From Trichostrongylus colubriformis (Eukaryota > Nematoda > Chromadorea > Rhabditida > Trichostrongylidae), in the NCBI GenBank assembly GCA_963978905.1, contig OZ022257.1, positions 5,838,965 to 5,902,964 of the forward strand: a stretch of 64,000 nucleotides of DNA, written 5' to 3'. The position numbers and the translations under genes were made by a program. The notes below the pieces were generated by a model. It saw only the letters and a program-made list of their open reading frames with translations. It was not told the origin of the DNA and searched no databases. Shown here piece by piece: positions 38,381 to 57,135 of the stretch. Each line of letters begins with the position of its first letter. The stretch's first letter is position 1.

Positions 38381-38411
38381 TGTATGTATGTATGTATGTA
38401 TGTATGTATGT
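37083..38411 (+). repeat. Giant (ATGT)n microsatellite, about 332 units
   Basis: Tetranucleotide array of about 1.33 kb. Only two irregularities are visible, a T-to-C change at 37160 and a one-base slip at about 38380, leaving 305 perfect units between them. All three + frames read Met-Tyr-Val-Cys repeats and the minus frames His-Thr-Tyr-Ile repeats without stops, so the 430-550 codon frames here are not genes. The length in the assembly may be underestimated. Confidence 0.98.
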
Positions 38412-39357
38412 TTATGTTTACTAGTGTCAACTGTTAACAAATCGCCCTATGCGAGGTATGAAGGGATGCAGCTTCCTTGACGTAAGATTTTACGCGTTAC
38501 GGAGTCACTATATTCCCAGCTAGGGTACCTTACGCGTCTAAGGCACTCGCACACTTATCAGGCTTAGGGAACACCGCACTCTGAGCTGCGTCCTTAGACA
38601 CTTCCACAAAAACGTTCTTCGTACGATCCCGGAGAAAAGGAACTGTTGGGATCCACCTCGGTAGAAATTGGCAAACGGCAGAACAATGTGGTCAGCGACA
38701 ATTACAATTTATTTCACATACAAAGTCACTGCCATCCTGATTTGGGAAAAACGTAAACAGGATCTACCCACGTGTCTGGCTCACCCACATTGCTATAGAC
38801 CTTCTAATAATAAGCTGCCACTGTTATAAAACTGGCAATTAAACTTTTAAAATTCAAATGTATCATAACATTTATAGAAACCTAGCAGCTGTTTCAAGCT
38901 TGAGGCCTCTTAGGGCGGATATCTTCTAAAGCCCTGGTATTAGATGAGTAAACCATTGACTACTTCTGCGATTCTATAAAGGAATCGGTTGACATGGCGC
39001 ACTCCTTGATGTTTACGATGGCTTCCACTCCTCAACTGTGACCTTTTCGCTTAGAAAAACTTTCCCGTCAAGTGCGCATCGTTAACCATGGTCATGACAT
39101 GGTTGACCGATATTTCGACGAATAACAACATGCAGTGTTTGTAAACAATTTAGAAAAAAGTTTTGATATCATAGTGATGTATTATAATTTTAATTCTGCG
39201 ATGTTTCCGAAAACTTGCGTTACATTCGGTTTAGGTTACACGGTTGTCAGGCTGGCTATCTCGCTGCTCTTAGTCAACCAACCACCTGTACTACCACTAA
39301 ATTCATTATTCTCTGGATGTTTTTACAAGGATGCTGAGTTGTAGGCAAAAGTTTAGA

Positions 39358-39432
39358 CATTGGACGGGGCTCGAACCCGCGTTCCATCGTCCTTCTTTCC
39401 AGGCGTATGTGCTAACTGAACTACCCAGGCCC
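39358..39432 (-). pseudogene. tRNA-like pseudogene or SINE head
   Basis: The minus strand reads GGTAGTTCAGTTAGCACA (A-box-like) and GCGGGTTCGAGCCCCGT, which makes a good T arm with a seven-base loop. Only about five of seven acceptor pairs form, the D stem fails and the anticodon loop lacks U33, so it is not a functional tRNA. Confidence 0.5.
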
Positions 39433-39519
39433 CTTTTGCCTTGAAGGCAACGGGGAGGCGGGGGGGGGAGGGTTGAGTATAGGAAAACTGAGAGTTGTGA
39501 TTGCATGGTCTCTAAGAAT

Positions 39520-39850
39520 AAACCTCCTATTTCAGAAGATGGGATGTAAGGCGAGACTCTCATTGAAGAAGCGCGGCTTGGTGTCATATCACGATCCCGA
39601 AGCGCTGCATGTCGTTCTGCGGTTCATCGGCCGGACGAGTTGCCGCATAAGGCTGGATTGCGTTTGCGGCCGGCTAATTTAGGCTCTCCGCCCGTTTGCA
39701 GTCAACCACGGGTAGTGATGCAGAGGTCCGCGAGGGAGAGAGGGATGGGGTTCGGCTTGGGGTTCCTATTTCTCGGGGTTTTTGCCGTCTTGTCTCGTTC
39801 TGTCTGTACTGTTACACTGCTGAGCACCTCTGATCTCATATTCCACAATC
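39520..39850 (+). repeat. Dispersed repeat family D
   Basis: Contains GAAGCGCGGCTTGGTGTCAT, TATCACGATCCCGAAGCGCT, GTAGTGATGCAGAGG and TTTCTCGGGGTTTTTGCCGT. Confidence 0.6.
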
Positions 39851-41417
39851 TGCCGAATTTACCTCTCCCAGTGTCTTTAACCCAGCTTTTAAATGGTATA
39901 TTTGTCGCTCGAAATTGGTGCGAGTTCCAGTCCTGTCCAAGACTATACTAGCTTCTGCCCAATTTTGTAACAACGTTCCCATTCAGCAGCTATTGAAAAT
40001 CGGAAGCATCGCAAAGTCTCCAGATGTGTAAAAATCGTGTTCATATCAGTTTGCGGGAATAAAAGCGAATCTAATGTCACATGGATAAATCATCTCTGTG
40101 TTTCATGGTCTGAACAGCAATCTTTCAGTAGTTCATCGGTCTTCTTCAAAAACCGGAATGGGATGGCGTACTCTACTGGCATGTAATGGTTTTGACCTTC
40201 TGAACATGTGGTCTTTCCAGTAGCTGCCAGAAAATATAAGAAAAAGATGCAATTTCAAATGGTAAGTTCACTTTCAGGCGTATAGGAATGCGAAGACTCT
40301 GACCTTGACGGTCAACATGCTGTACTAGCATTTGGGCGCTCGTGAAACCCATTACCAAACACTGGAACGATTTCGGAATGAGTGCGTGGGCGTGCGAATT
40401 TCCTCTATTATGTCCTTGTGAACTTAACAGTGGTGAGCGCAACCGTACACACCCATGCAGGAGCAACTCCACCACTTTCGTGTGAGTGGCGCATTGCTCC
40501 GAAGCAATCGTTAGGTTTGAATCTGGAATAGTGGGTAAGCTACTGGTTGTAATTTTCAACGCCGGTTCCTTTTATATTAGAAAATCTCAGGACCGTTCGC
40601 TTCGCACCCGCTCGCATGATTGACTGAAGTCACGTGATAAGCAGAAACATATCGCATTTTTGATGGTTTTCTTTTCTGTCCGAGCCGAGCAATTGCCACA
40701 TCGTTTGGCAGTTTGTTGATAAACGAAACCGCTCAATGTAATCACAACTACAGTGGGTTAACTTGCCCCGAAAAAAACCTGTATATCATCATGGAATACC
40801 CAGCAATCCATTGGTGCAAAATGAGTCATTGATTGAGCATTTCCGCCGGAACCAGATTTTGTCTCCTCTCGGAGAGCCATAGATATGTATATCAGTATTA
40901 TAGTGGCCGCATGTAGGCTTAGGTGCTGAATCAGTTACCCGATTTACTCCAATATAGGAAAGAGTTGCACGATAGATCTTCGGAGATGAATGGGTACAAG
41001 ACTGCGAAGTAGCTATAAAATTCAAGTAAAATGTCTGCATCCAACGATTGAATTATTTTCGTAAACTCAGGAATTCGAATTCATTTCTCAATTTATTTTA
41101 TTTATTTATTTGTATGTGCATTAAAGTCGCCAGAATATTGATAGAAACTAAACGACCACAGCAGTTAGCCAAAAGGCCATTCTTAACTGGCTTATCTTAG
41201 AAGATTCTCCTATCATTGGATGATGAGATATCCCATGTGATTCGGTCGTCTGCGCTTAGGTGCGTGCTATTAGGGCGAAAATGTGTGTAGTCACGTCACT
41301 TATTTCACGTAGGACAAAGTAACTGCTGTAGAACCAAATCGGTACGATGCTCGTGGCTATCACCAATCGCATCGCACGCTCGAGGCAGCGACACGAATTT
41401 TCTGCCCTAATCCATTG
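39851..41417. other. No recognisable gene
   Basis: The largest frame is 128 codons on the minus strand (40173-40559); it has no known motif and no convincing splice sites. Otherwise unassigned. Confidence 0.45.
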
Positions 41418-41690
41418 GGTGGGGGTCGATAGGTCGAATTTCCGCGCGACTGCCCGCGGCGAGCAGCGCGGCAAGCACGAATGGTTTGGAAATCCGCTCA
41501 AGACGCAATTAGCTGGTACCATGAGGGACCTTTAAAGGTTGGCAAACTTCCGAAGCTTTCAACTTGCAATCTTTAGAGGTCCCTTACGGTATCAGCCCAT
41601 TGCGCCTTGAGCGGAATCCCGAACGGCTCGTACTGACGGCGCCGCGGGCGTCATGCTTCAAGCGGAAATTCGCCCTATCGACCCCCACCC
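41418..41690. mobile_element. GGTGGGGGTCGAT-family MITE, copy 3
   Basis: Same inverted ends and interior as the other copies; the octamer CTAATCCA is repeated on both sides, supporting an 8-bp target duplication. A half copy lies at about 42234-42350. Confidence 0.75.
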
Positions 41691-42412
41691 TAATCCAGCA
41701 CACCTATCTGCGCTGCAGTCGACTAAGTGAAAATGCAAGGTATGAGATATCCCGTGATGTGCCACGCCGCATATGGTCAAAACGGTTTATCCTGGGAATA
41801 AACATCTACAGTCCATATAAGCGCTTGATAGGAAATGCCCTGCGGACTTGGATGAGTGAACCGCGGCATCAGTGCACACTTGATAATTATTCTCTGGACA
41901 GCTGATTTTAGCTGTTTTTTCCTATGATTTCTACCATTATTCTGCATAACGACGCCCCTTTTCCCGTTTTCGTTGTGGTGAAAGGGAATTTACAAAAATG
42001 CAAAAAAACCATAATAAAGTGGCAGTTTCAGCTGAACCGTGCAGTATTCATGGAAATCGAGTTGCTTGCATTAAAAATCGATTACTTCATTGAAAACCGG
42101 CGTCGCTGAGCAGAATAATATTGGAAATCAAAGGAGGAAACAGCTGAAATCAACTGTGCGGTGGACAACTATCACTATGATATGGCGGCGTTGGCAGCGT
42201 TTCCGTTGGCCACACCTGGTGTGTAGCCTTATGTCGAGTTTTCGCTTTGCGCCGGCACGACGCACTCGCGGCGCCATCAGCACGACTTATAGCGGTCAGT
42301 TGGAATTCCGCTAGGAGACAAAAAGTTGGTACCATGGAGGTCCTCCGAAGAATTAGCTGTCTATCTCATCAATGTCTGAAAATAATAACTTTTGTGCCCT
42401 AACAAAACAAGA

Positions 42413-42560
42413 TATTAACATAAAAAGTAAAATGGGCGATAACATCACATGATAAAAATCTCAATCATTGAATAATCTATTCGGGTGTAAAACTTCAAGG
42501 GGAGCGCACGCAATGTATGCAATGAACGCGACGAAATCCGCTGCGCAAAAATCAAACATG
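42413..42560 (+). repeat. Dispersed repeat shared with 10355-10490
   Basis: ATTAACATAAAAAGTAAAAT, ATAACATCACATGATAAAAA and GCACGCAATGTATGCAAT occur in the same order as at 10355-10470. A tRNA-like A box (CTAGTGCAGTGGTATAGAC) follows at about 42590. Confidence 0.5.
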
Positions 42561-42599
42561 AGGTGACACACGCGGCCACGCCCCATCTAGTGCAGTGGT

Positions 42600-44590
42600 A
42601 TAGACTGTACCTGGCTTGTCGGAAAAATGTGAGTTTCGAAAGTGGAAAACGGATGATATTATGTTTCCACCATTCTCTCAGAATTCGATCAATAGAATGG
42701 AACAGCCATCCTAATTATTTCCCGATTTTTTAAAAAAAAAATTCTGATTTTTTTTGTAGCAAAAACCTGATGACAAAAGTCTGAAGGTCACCTCGATTTG
42801 CTGTGTGAAATCTCATCAACACCGGCATGAGTCGGTCGATCCCATTCCCGATCATTGCTTGAAAAGGACAAGTCTGCGATCGGATTCACCGGATTTCCGG
42901 CGTCTCGTCTGTCTGTACTTCCAAAAAGGATCGCTTGGGCGTTTCCTGGGGATGGGCTAGAGGTGTGAAATCTGTGGATCAGTATCTGATTCTCAACAGT
43001 TTTCGGATATGGGGACGTGGACTAAGCCTTGAAGGAGATTGATGATCCAGTTGAAACTTCGCGAGGGATTCCTACGAACTCGAGTATCCTCCCGATTTCG
43101 ATCTTTTCCTGTTTTTGAAAGCAGGAAAACAGTTAAAATAGAAGGAATTGGCCAATCCTATAACCTTCACTAGAAATCGTCAGGTTATTTGAATTCCCAT
43201 CAGGGTAGAGTAACCCACACAAACGGGACTTGAGCAAAAAAAAGTGCTCTCCATATCCAGTTCAATGTGAAACAACTATCAATACCGAATGCTCATTTCA
43301 ACCCTCGAATACTTCTTGTAAGGGCTCAGAATGAGTGTGAAGAACTCAGTGACCCTGCAAAAGTAGATGTCAGGACGCCTCAATGGGTCATGTCATCTTA
43401 GCTGGTGCCGCATGAGCCCCTTAGCGCACGCGGTCGAATCATAATGGGACCAGCAAGGCACTTGTCGCGTGCGATAGCTCACGGCGCCGTGACCCAGTTC
43501 GAGTGTCCTGGCATTCACCGGTCCTGCACATGTCGGATGCCTGGTTCGCCGGTTTGGTAAATGTAATAGCAGCGCTCACATAGCATCGCCGCGTTTGCTT
43601 GAATCTTACTGGTAAACTTACCAGACTATCTTTTTTCCATAGAGTAGGCGAGTGCCATGGCAACATTAAATGTTAGTAATGATAGATGAAAAAGAAGTAC
43701 TCCAACAGGTTGTGTAATTGTCTGCCATTTTGAGTGTTTCACACAGTGCACCTTACGACTTACGAGCTGTTTTTGTAGCTAATTGCATAATGGTTTTCAT
43801 GGCTGAAGTTGCGCTTTCCTTTCAACTTGACGTGATCTTTGTGAATAGCCACTGAGAATTGGAGAGAACCGGTTCTCCTCAGCACTACATCTGTGAAAGC
43901 AGAGGGCTACCATATGGGAATGAAGGAAAGGGGTTGAAGACAGGTTATGACTTATTCTAAGGTTTAATCCCTCAGAAGGGCGAAAACCAGAGCATTTGTT
44001 CGCGATGGGATTGTGCCGTGAAATCGCTTTCTCGGTTACGATTTGAAGGGAACTTGGAGGAGTGACCAGAGCCTACCGATTTTTCTGGAGAATGAGCAAC
44101 AAAAGAGAAGCCTATCAAAGGGCAGCAGATTGTGCAAAAAGGATCACACCAAGGTTGCGACTTTGTAATGGAAACCGCATGCATGGCGCATCTTGAAGTC
44201 TTGTACCTAGGGATTCGGGAGTTTGAGGAGAGGCAAAAGCTTCAAAATTTCTGAAGAATTGCAGACAAATAAGAAGTTTCCTTTTTGTCCCTGTTTAGAC
44301 ATGTACCTCTATTAGGACCCGTTGAGAGGGGTGAGGCTTCCTTTGCGTCTTTCGCGTTTCTTGTTGTTTCTGTTTGTTTACCTTGACTTGGTTGATTTTT
44401 GATCGACTATTTGGAGAGGTGTAGCTGCTGCTTATTGCAATGAAGCGCTTCTATTTCCTGTTCGATTTTCATCGATCGTTTTTCAAACATTCAAGAGCCG
44501 CTTTTTCTTAATTTATTTCGTTGTTGTATTCTTTATGGTTCGGTCGTATCGTATTAATCATACCTTTATTGAACTTGAGTGAATCAATAC
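42600..44590. other. Unassigned upstream region of TTC38-A
   Basis: No conserved coding blocks are seen. The 2 kb before the acceptor at 44605 would be the place for the TTC38-A promoter; no clear TATA or other element can be named. Confidence 0.4.
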
Positions 44591-44591
44591 A

Positions 44592-44605
44592 ATTTTCCAT
44601 TCTAG
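44592..44605 (+). promoter_or_regulatory. Probable trans-splice acceptor of TTC38-A
   Basis: The pyrimidine-rich TTTTCCATTCTAG ends 22 bp before the ATG of TTC38-A with no upstream donor needed. In nematodes such a site normally receives a spliced leader. Inference only; an ordinary 5' UTR intron would look the same. Confidence 0.5.
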
Positions 44606-44627
44606 GTAGATCACTGCATAGTCCACT

Positions 44628-53269
<8,642 letters not shown>

Positions 53270-53462
53270 AGTACTACATATCTACTATGTTAATAGCTCT
53301 CGACATCGACTTCTTCATCTTGTTCACTCGAACTCGTCATACATACCTGAGGAAAAGCAATGAACACATCGACTGCTAGAACCCGCCCACAACACCACAC
53401 TTGGGGGCGGGGCTTCAACACCTTTCTGAATTGACTCTGTTCAGTTGTTCACGTTAGAATAA

Positions 53463-53708
53463 GTCCGATATTTAAAATACGGCAACGTTCATCTGAATGG
53501 CTTACTTCGTTTCGAAAGTAAAGATCGCGCTGGTAATGTTGGCGTAGCGACTTCGTTGATTCCAGATGATGACCTGTGTGCGACCAACGTTTCAGACAGT
53601 GTCAGGTCCACAAGCTCCGCCCCAGATTGGCACGCCCATGTTGCCATCACTGCCTTTGAGAAGGAGCAGGGAGAATTCTCAACTTACTACTGCATTTGTA
53701 GCCTTTAG
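53463..53708 (+). CDS. Candidate coding exon, unknown product
   Basis: An 82-codon open segment about 200 bp after TTC38-A ends. It contains GNVHLNGLLRFESKDRAGNV, then DDDLCATNVSDSVRS, and ends TYYCICSL and stop. Composition is balanced and looks secreted or extracellular (several Cys, an N-glycosylation site NVS). An in-frame TAA lies directly upstream and no good acceptor is visible, so the 5' limit is unclear. An overlapping frame from 53566 is proline-rich and less convincing. Family not recognised. Confidence 0.25.
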   Translation, partial: VRYLKYGNVHLNGLLRFESKDRAGNVGVATSLIPDDDLCATNVSDSVRSTSSAPDWHAHVAITAFEKEQGEFSTYYCICSL

Positions 53709-54565
53709 TGTATTTAATGATGAGCGGTATAGACAGACTTTAAACGTCTAGTGAGTAGCTCGCAAAGCGATCGTGCAATTCTTATCATGTGATTGCTTCG
53801 TTATCGGTCAGCTGCTGTCCTTTGGTGTAGCGACACGCAGCAGTGGCCATGGCTCCTAACAAAAGCATCTTTGTCTTCAGCTTTTCATACTTTCCTTCTT
53901 GAGTGAGCAGTGTCTACAATTTACTTATTGTCCATATAAAGGTTATTATGAGAAAGGCCGAATTAGCCTATAAATTCAACCTATTACTGATGCCTCCGCT
54001 CGTTTCACAGTCAGCCACGATCGCTGTTGGGACCATGCGCGTCTACATCTGGTTAAATGGTGGAACCTGGTCCGCTTATCATTTCTTATCATTTCACTGA
54101 TCATTTCTTCCTCAGTTTATGTTCACTTGATCGCAATTTTTGTTCCTTCTTCAATTACTATATTTTATGTAGTAAAACTATATGAGCTTTCGAAAATGTT
54201 GTCATCGTATCAAATTTTTGTACGTGATGATACTTGTCAATAATTGCTGTGATTGTTTTATTCATGCGATTAGCATATGCACTAGATTGCCAACAGTGTG
54301 CGATATTCCATTCTTATGGAATAAAAATGATTTATCATTGTTCTACTGTTACGAGAGGAGTTTGGTGACTTAAAAATTCCGTTTCATTCTTTCCAAATGG
54401 TAACTATTCCCTTCCCTACGACACTGACAGACGATAAACCCAAAGCAAAAAAAATTTTCGAAGAATTTTTTTGATAAGTACTGGCTCACATAAAACAATA
54501 AAAGTTTTGCTATTAGGCGGTCTCTTGTAGGAATAACGCCACGCATTCTACATAGTCCCATTCAG

Positions 54566-54755
54566 AATCGTAGTGGAAGGTGAAGGCGATTCGACTGAAG
54601 CAATGACTTGCGCCACCTACCACTACAGCACCTTTACCAATAACGGAGACATGGGCGGAAATATTACTCTTCGTTTCCCTTCTGAAAGGCTTTATGTTCA
54701 GACCATGGAACTTAGCTCTCTTCAGGATTTCTCAAGCTGTATCTGTCCTCAGTAA
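54566..54755 (+). CDS. Candidate terminal exon, unknown product
   Basis: A good acceptor (TAGTCCCATTCAG, ending 54565) is followed in phase 1 by a 62-codon frame with EGEGDSTEAMTCATYHYSTF, a possible N-glycosylation site (GNIT), and a C-terminus SSCICPQ before TAA. The C-terminal CIC resembles the end of the candidate exon at 53463-53708. No homologue recognised; upstream exons not identified. Confidence 0.25.
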
Positions 54756-55135
54756 AAGCGAGGGAGGGGGGAAGGAGAAAAGAGAAACGATGATGATGGA
54801 GATGAAAACGATGGTTAAAAAAAGTAAAAATTTGCTTATACTACATAAAGTCCATTTCACAGCACTAGATAGGGTGTGATCTGAATGCAAGAGTGAGAGT
54901 GTGTGGCTGGTTAAGAGAGTCTGATACACTCTCACCCAAGTCCACAGGCCACGCCCTATCATGCGCTTCGAAATGGGCCGTAGTAGTGATAGTGTTCTGC
55001 AGCTTCCAGCGTAGTGGTACCGATATTATCAGGCTAAAGAGCGTGAAAACCAAGAGCTGATTCGCTGTGTGTTGTCACATGTGTATGGATTCAAATATGT
55101 TCCTTCCCAAACAGACTTTGGCTCCTCCCCCTCAG

Positions 55136-55292
55136 GCCGATTATGACTTGCGCAGCGAACTTTGATTTTGCTGACTCAGCCACAGAAACGGAATTTAATC
55201 TTACGCAGGGCAACCTACTCACAAAGCAAAATTCGTCTAATTCCCACAGGAGCAGGGTGCGGAATGGGCCGATGAACATTCAAGATTCGTAA
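55136..55292 (+). CDS. Candidate terminal exon, unknown product
   Basis: The acceptor-like CTCCTCCCCCTCAG ends at 55135. A phase-1 frame then reads PIMTCAANFDFADSATETEF and continues to TAA at 55292 (about 51 codons). The MTCA start echoes AMTCA in the candidate exon at 54566-54755 and the phase is the same, so these could be related or alternative exons. Weak evidence. Confidence 0.15.
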
Positions 55293-56876
55293 TGTCGTAA
55301 TTTGTAATTCACTCCGACTGTTTTATTCAGATGGAATTTTTCTCGTAAAAAACCTTCTTGTTCTTACTCTTTCATTTATTTTACCTTTCATTGAATCATT
55401 CGTTTTTTCTTGCTTGATGTTTAGTTGTTCGTTACGAATGAATGAAATACGTCCTACGTGACAACAGATGACAATTACTTCAGCCTGTGGTCCCGTCTCT
55501 ATAGCAAGCAATAGGTGCAGTTTGCAGTGATGCGCACTGGATCGCGATTAAAGGCCACTACGTTGCGCTTTTCAGAACGAGCTCCACTGATCAACCCTTC
55601 TATGTCTCGAACATTCGTTTTAAAACTGACTTTCTTCCATTTTTCCCTTTTCTTCTGACCCCTCGTGCCCTTAAATTTGTCGAGAGACCTTCCTCCAACC
55701 CCCTAGTGGTTCAAAAGCAAAAATAGTCGCTGAAAAATGAGATGAACTCTCAGTAAAGTCGTGAGGGTCCATATCGTTGACGGTTTCGGACATCACGCTG
55801 TATCGTGGTCCTCAAGTAGTGAGAAAAAGGAATTTGCTGTTCTAATTATAAATGCCTACTTGCTAGCCTTCTAATAAGGGAATAAAAACCGGTTCTGTGA
55901 CATTCACCGGCTGCCATCGCTCAGTCTCATAAACATGATTAACACCCAAAGAATCAAGTATCTTTATATGACCACGTTCCCATTTTGGTTAGAGCCTCTG
56001 ACCATTTCATTGCATTGGTTTTCCTGGACTCGGATTATTATTAATCAAATTAGTCCGACTCCATTAGTACAATTTAATCAGTAAAACACGTTTGCATCTA
56101 TCTTCCAAGAATTCTTTCTCTAATTTTGATCAGATCTTTCTGCTCTGCTGATCTTCTCATATCGTCTTGTTTTTTTTCAGTGAATTTTCTGAAGTTGATT
56201 TGTTACGATACTCGCGGAGCCACTCGCGGAGCCTAAACAGACCCCTGAGGAAGAAGTCCTATTGAATGGCATGAAAGTTGTTCAGTGATATTCACCCGCG
56301 AAAATTGGCTGTCAATTCGCAGAAAGGGCGTCTTGAAGCTTTTTCAGATACTGTTGGTGTCTACATTGCGGCACCATTATTTATTATCACGGCCGTTAGC
56401 GAGTTCACTGTTTCACCATTGGGAATTCCGTAAATGCCAGCGCCACAATCAACATTATGTTTTTAAAGCTTTCAACTCAGTGAGCGGAGTATTACATAGT
56501 ATTCATTGCCTTTCACGATATCCTAAGTGTAGAAGCAGCGCGTTAGTATTGATTGAATTGTAGGGACAGGCCCTGTCATCGACAGAGCTCCGCCTCTTCA
56601 GCTATGCTCCACCTTCGGTAAAGCTCCGCCCTTTCAGCATGTCTTAGATCTTTCACCGAAACTTTTCCTTTGAATTCGTGTCCTGATTGTGTGAAGCTTA
56701 ACATAATGTGGTATTACCAAATTTGACCTGATTACTTTTACTTTATGCTTCATGTATGCATTCCATCTCGCACATACCAGCCCTCGAATTTTTACTCATT
56801 TTTCAGTCAAATTCATACTAGGCGTCATAGTTCAACAATTCTGGATTCTTCACCTTTCTTTCTTTCTTTCCAAGGA

Positions 56877-57053
56877 ATGCCAGTTTATTTGAACAAATTC
56901 CCCAAAGTTATGATGGAAACCTTTTTGAATGGCTTGTACGGCTTATGTGGATATTTGCGTGATCACGATTTTATCGAAAAATCTTCAAGTTTCATGGAAG
57001 ATCAGATTGACACATATAAGACTCTTCATCACGTTCCTTCTCTCTTTTACTAA
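56877..57053 (+). CDS. Candidate coding exon just upstream of TTC38-B, unknown product
   Basis: After a strong polypyrimidine acceptor (CTTTCTTTCTTTCCAAG, ending 56874) there is a 58-codon frame from ATG 56877 to TAA 57053, beginning MPVYLNKFPK and ending HHVPSLFY. It could be a last exon or a very small single-exon gene. It ends about 80 bp before the trans-splice acceptor of TTC38-B, the spacing usual inside nematode operons. I do not recognise the protein. The composition is protein-like, but the frame is short and chance cannot be excluded. Confidence 0.3.
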   Translation: MPVYLNKFPKVMMETFLNGLYGLCGYLRDHDFIEKSSSFMEDQIDTYKTLHHVPSLFY

Positions 57054-57124
57054 CCTTTCATAGAAGCCTCTGTAGCATAGGAGCGGAGTAATTCTACACG
57101 TTTTTCCTATCCTGAAAGAAACAA

Positions 57125-57134
57125 AAATTTTCAG
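57125..57134 (+). promoter_or_regulatory. Probable trans-splice acceptor of TTC38-B
   Basis: AAAATTTTCAG is a textbook nematode acceptor and leaves a single G before the ATG at 57136. A mature 5' UTR of one base plus a spliced leader is typical of trans-spliced nematode messages. Confidence 0.65.
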
Positions 57135-57135
57135 G

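Noticed and set aside
36790..38480. Open frames of 429-546 codons on both strands
   Set aside because: They consist of Met-Tyr-Val-Cys or His-Thr-Tyr-Ile repeats from the (ATGT)n microsatellite, which has no stop in any frame.
39358..39432. Functional tRNA gene
   Set aside because: The T arm is good but acceptor and D stems do not pair and the anticodon loop lacks U33.
41101..41115. TTTATTTATTTATTTG run as a regulatory element
   Set aside because: Short A+T-rich TTTA repeats occur at many places (for example 16945, 35480) and have no clear context.
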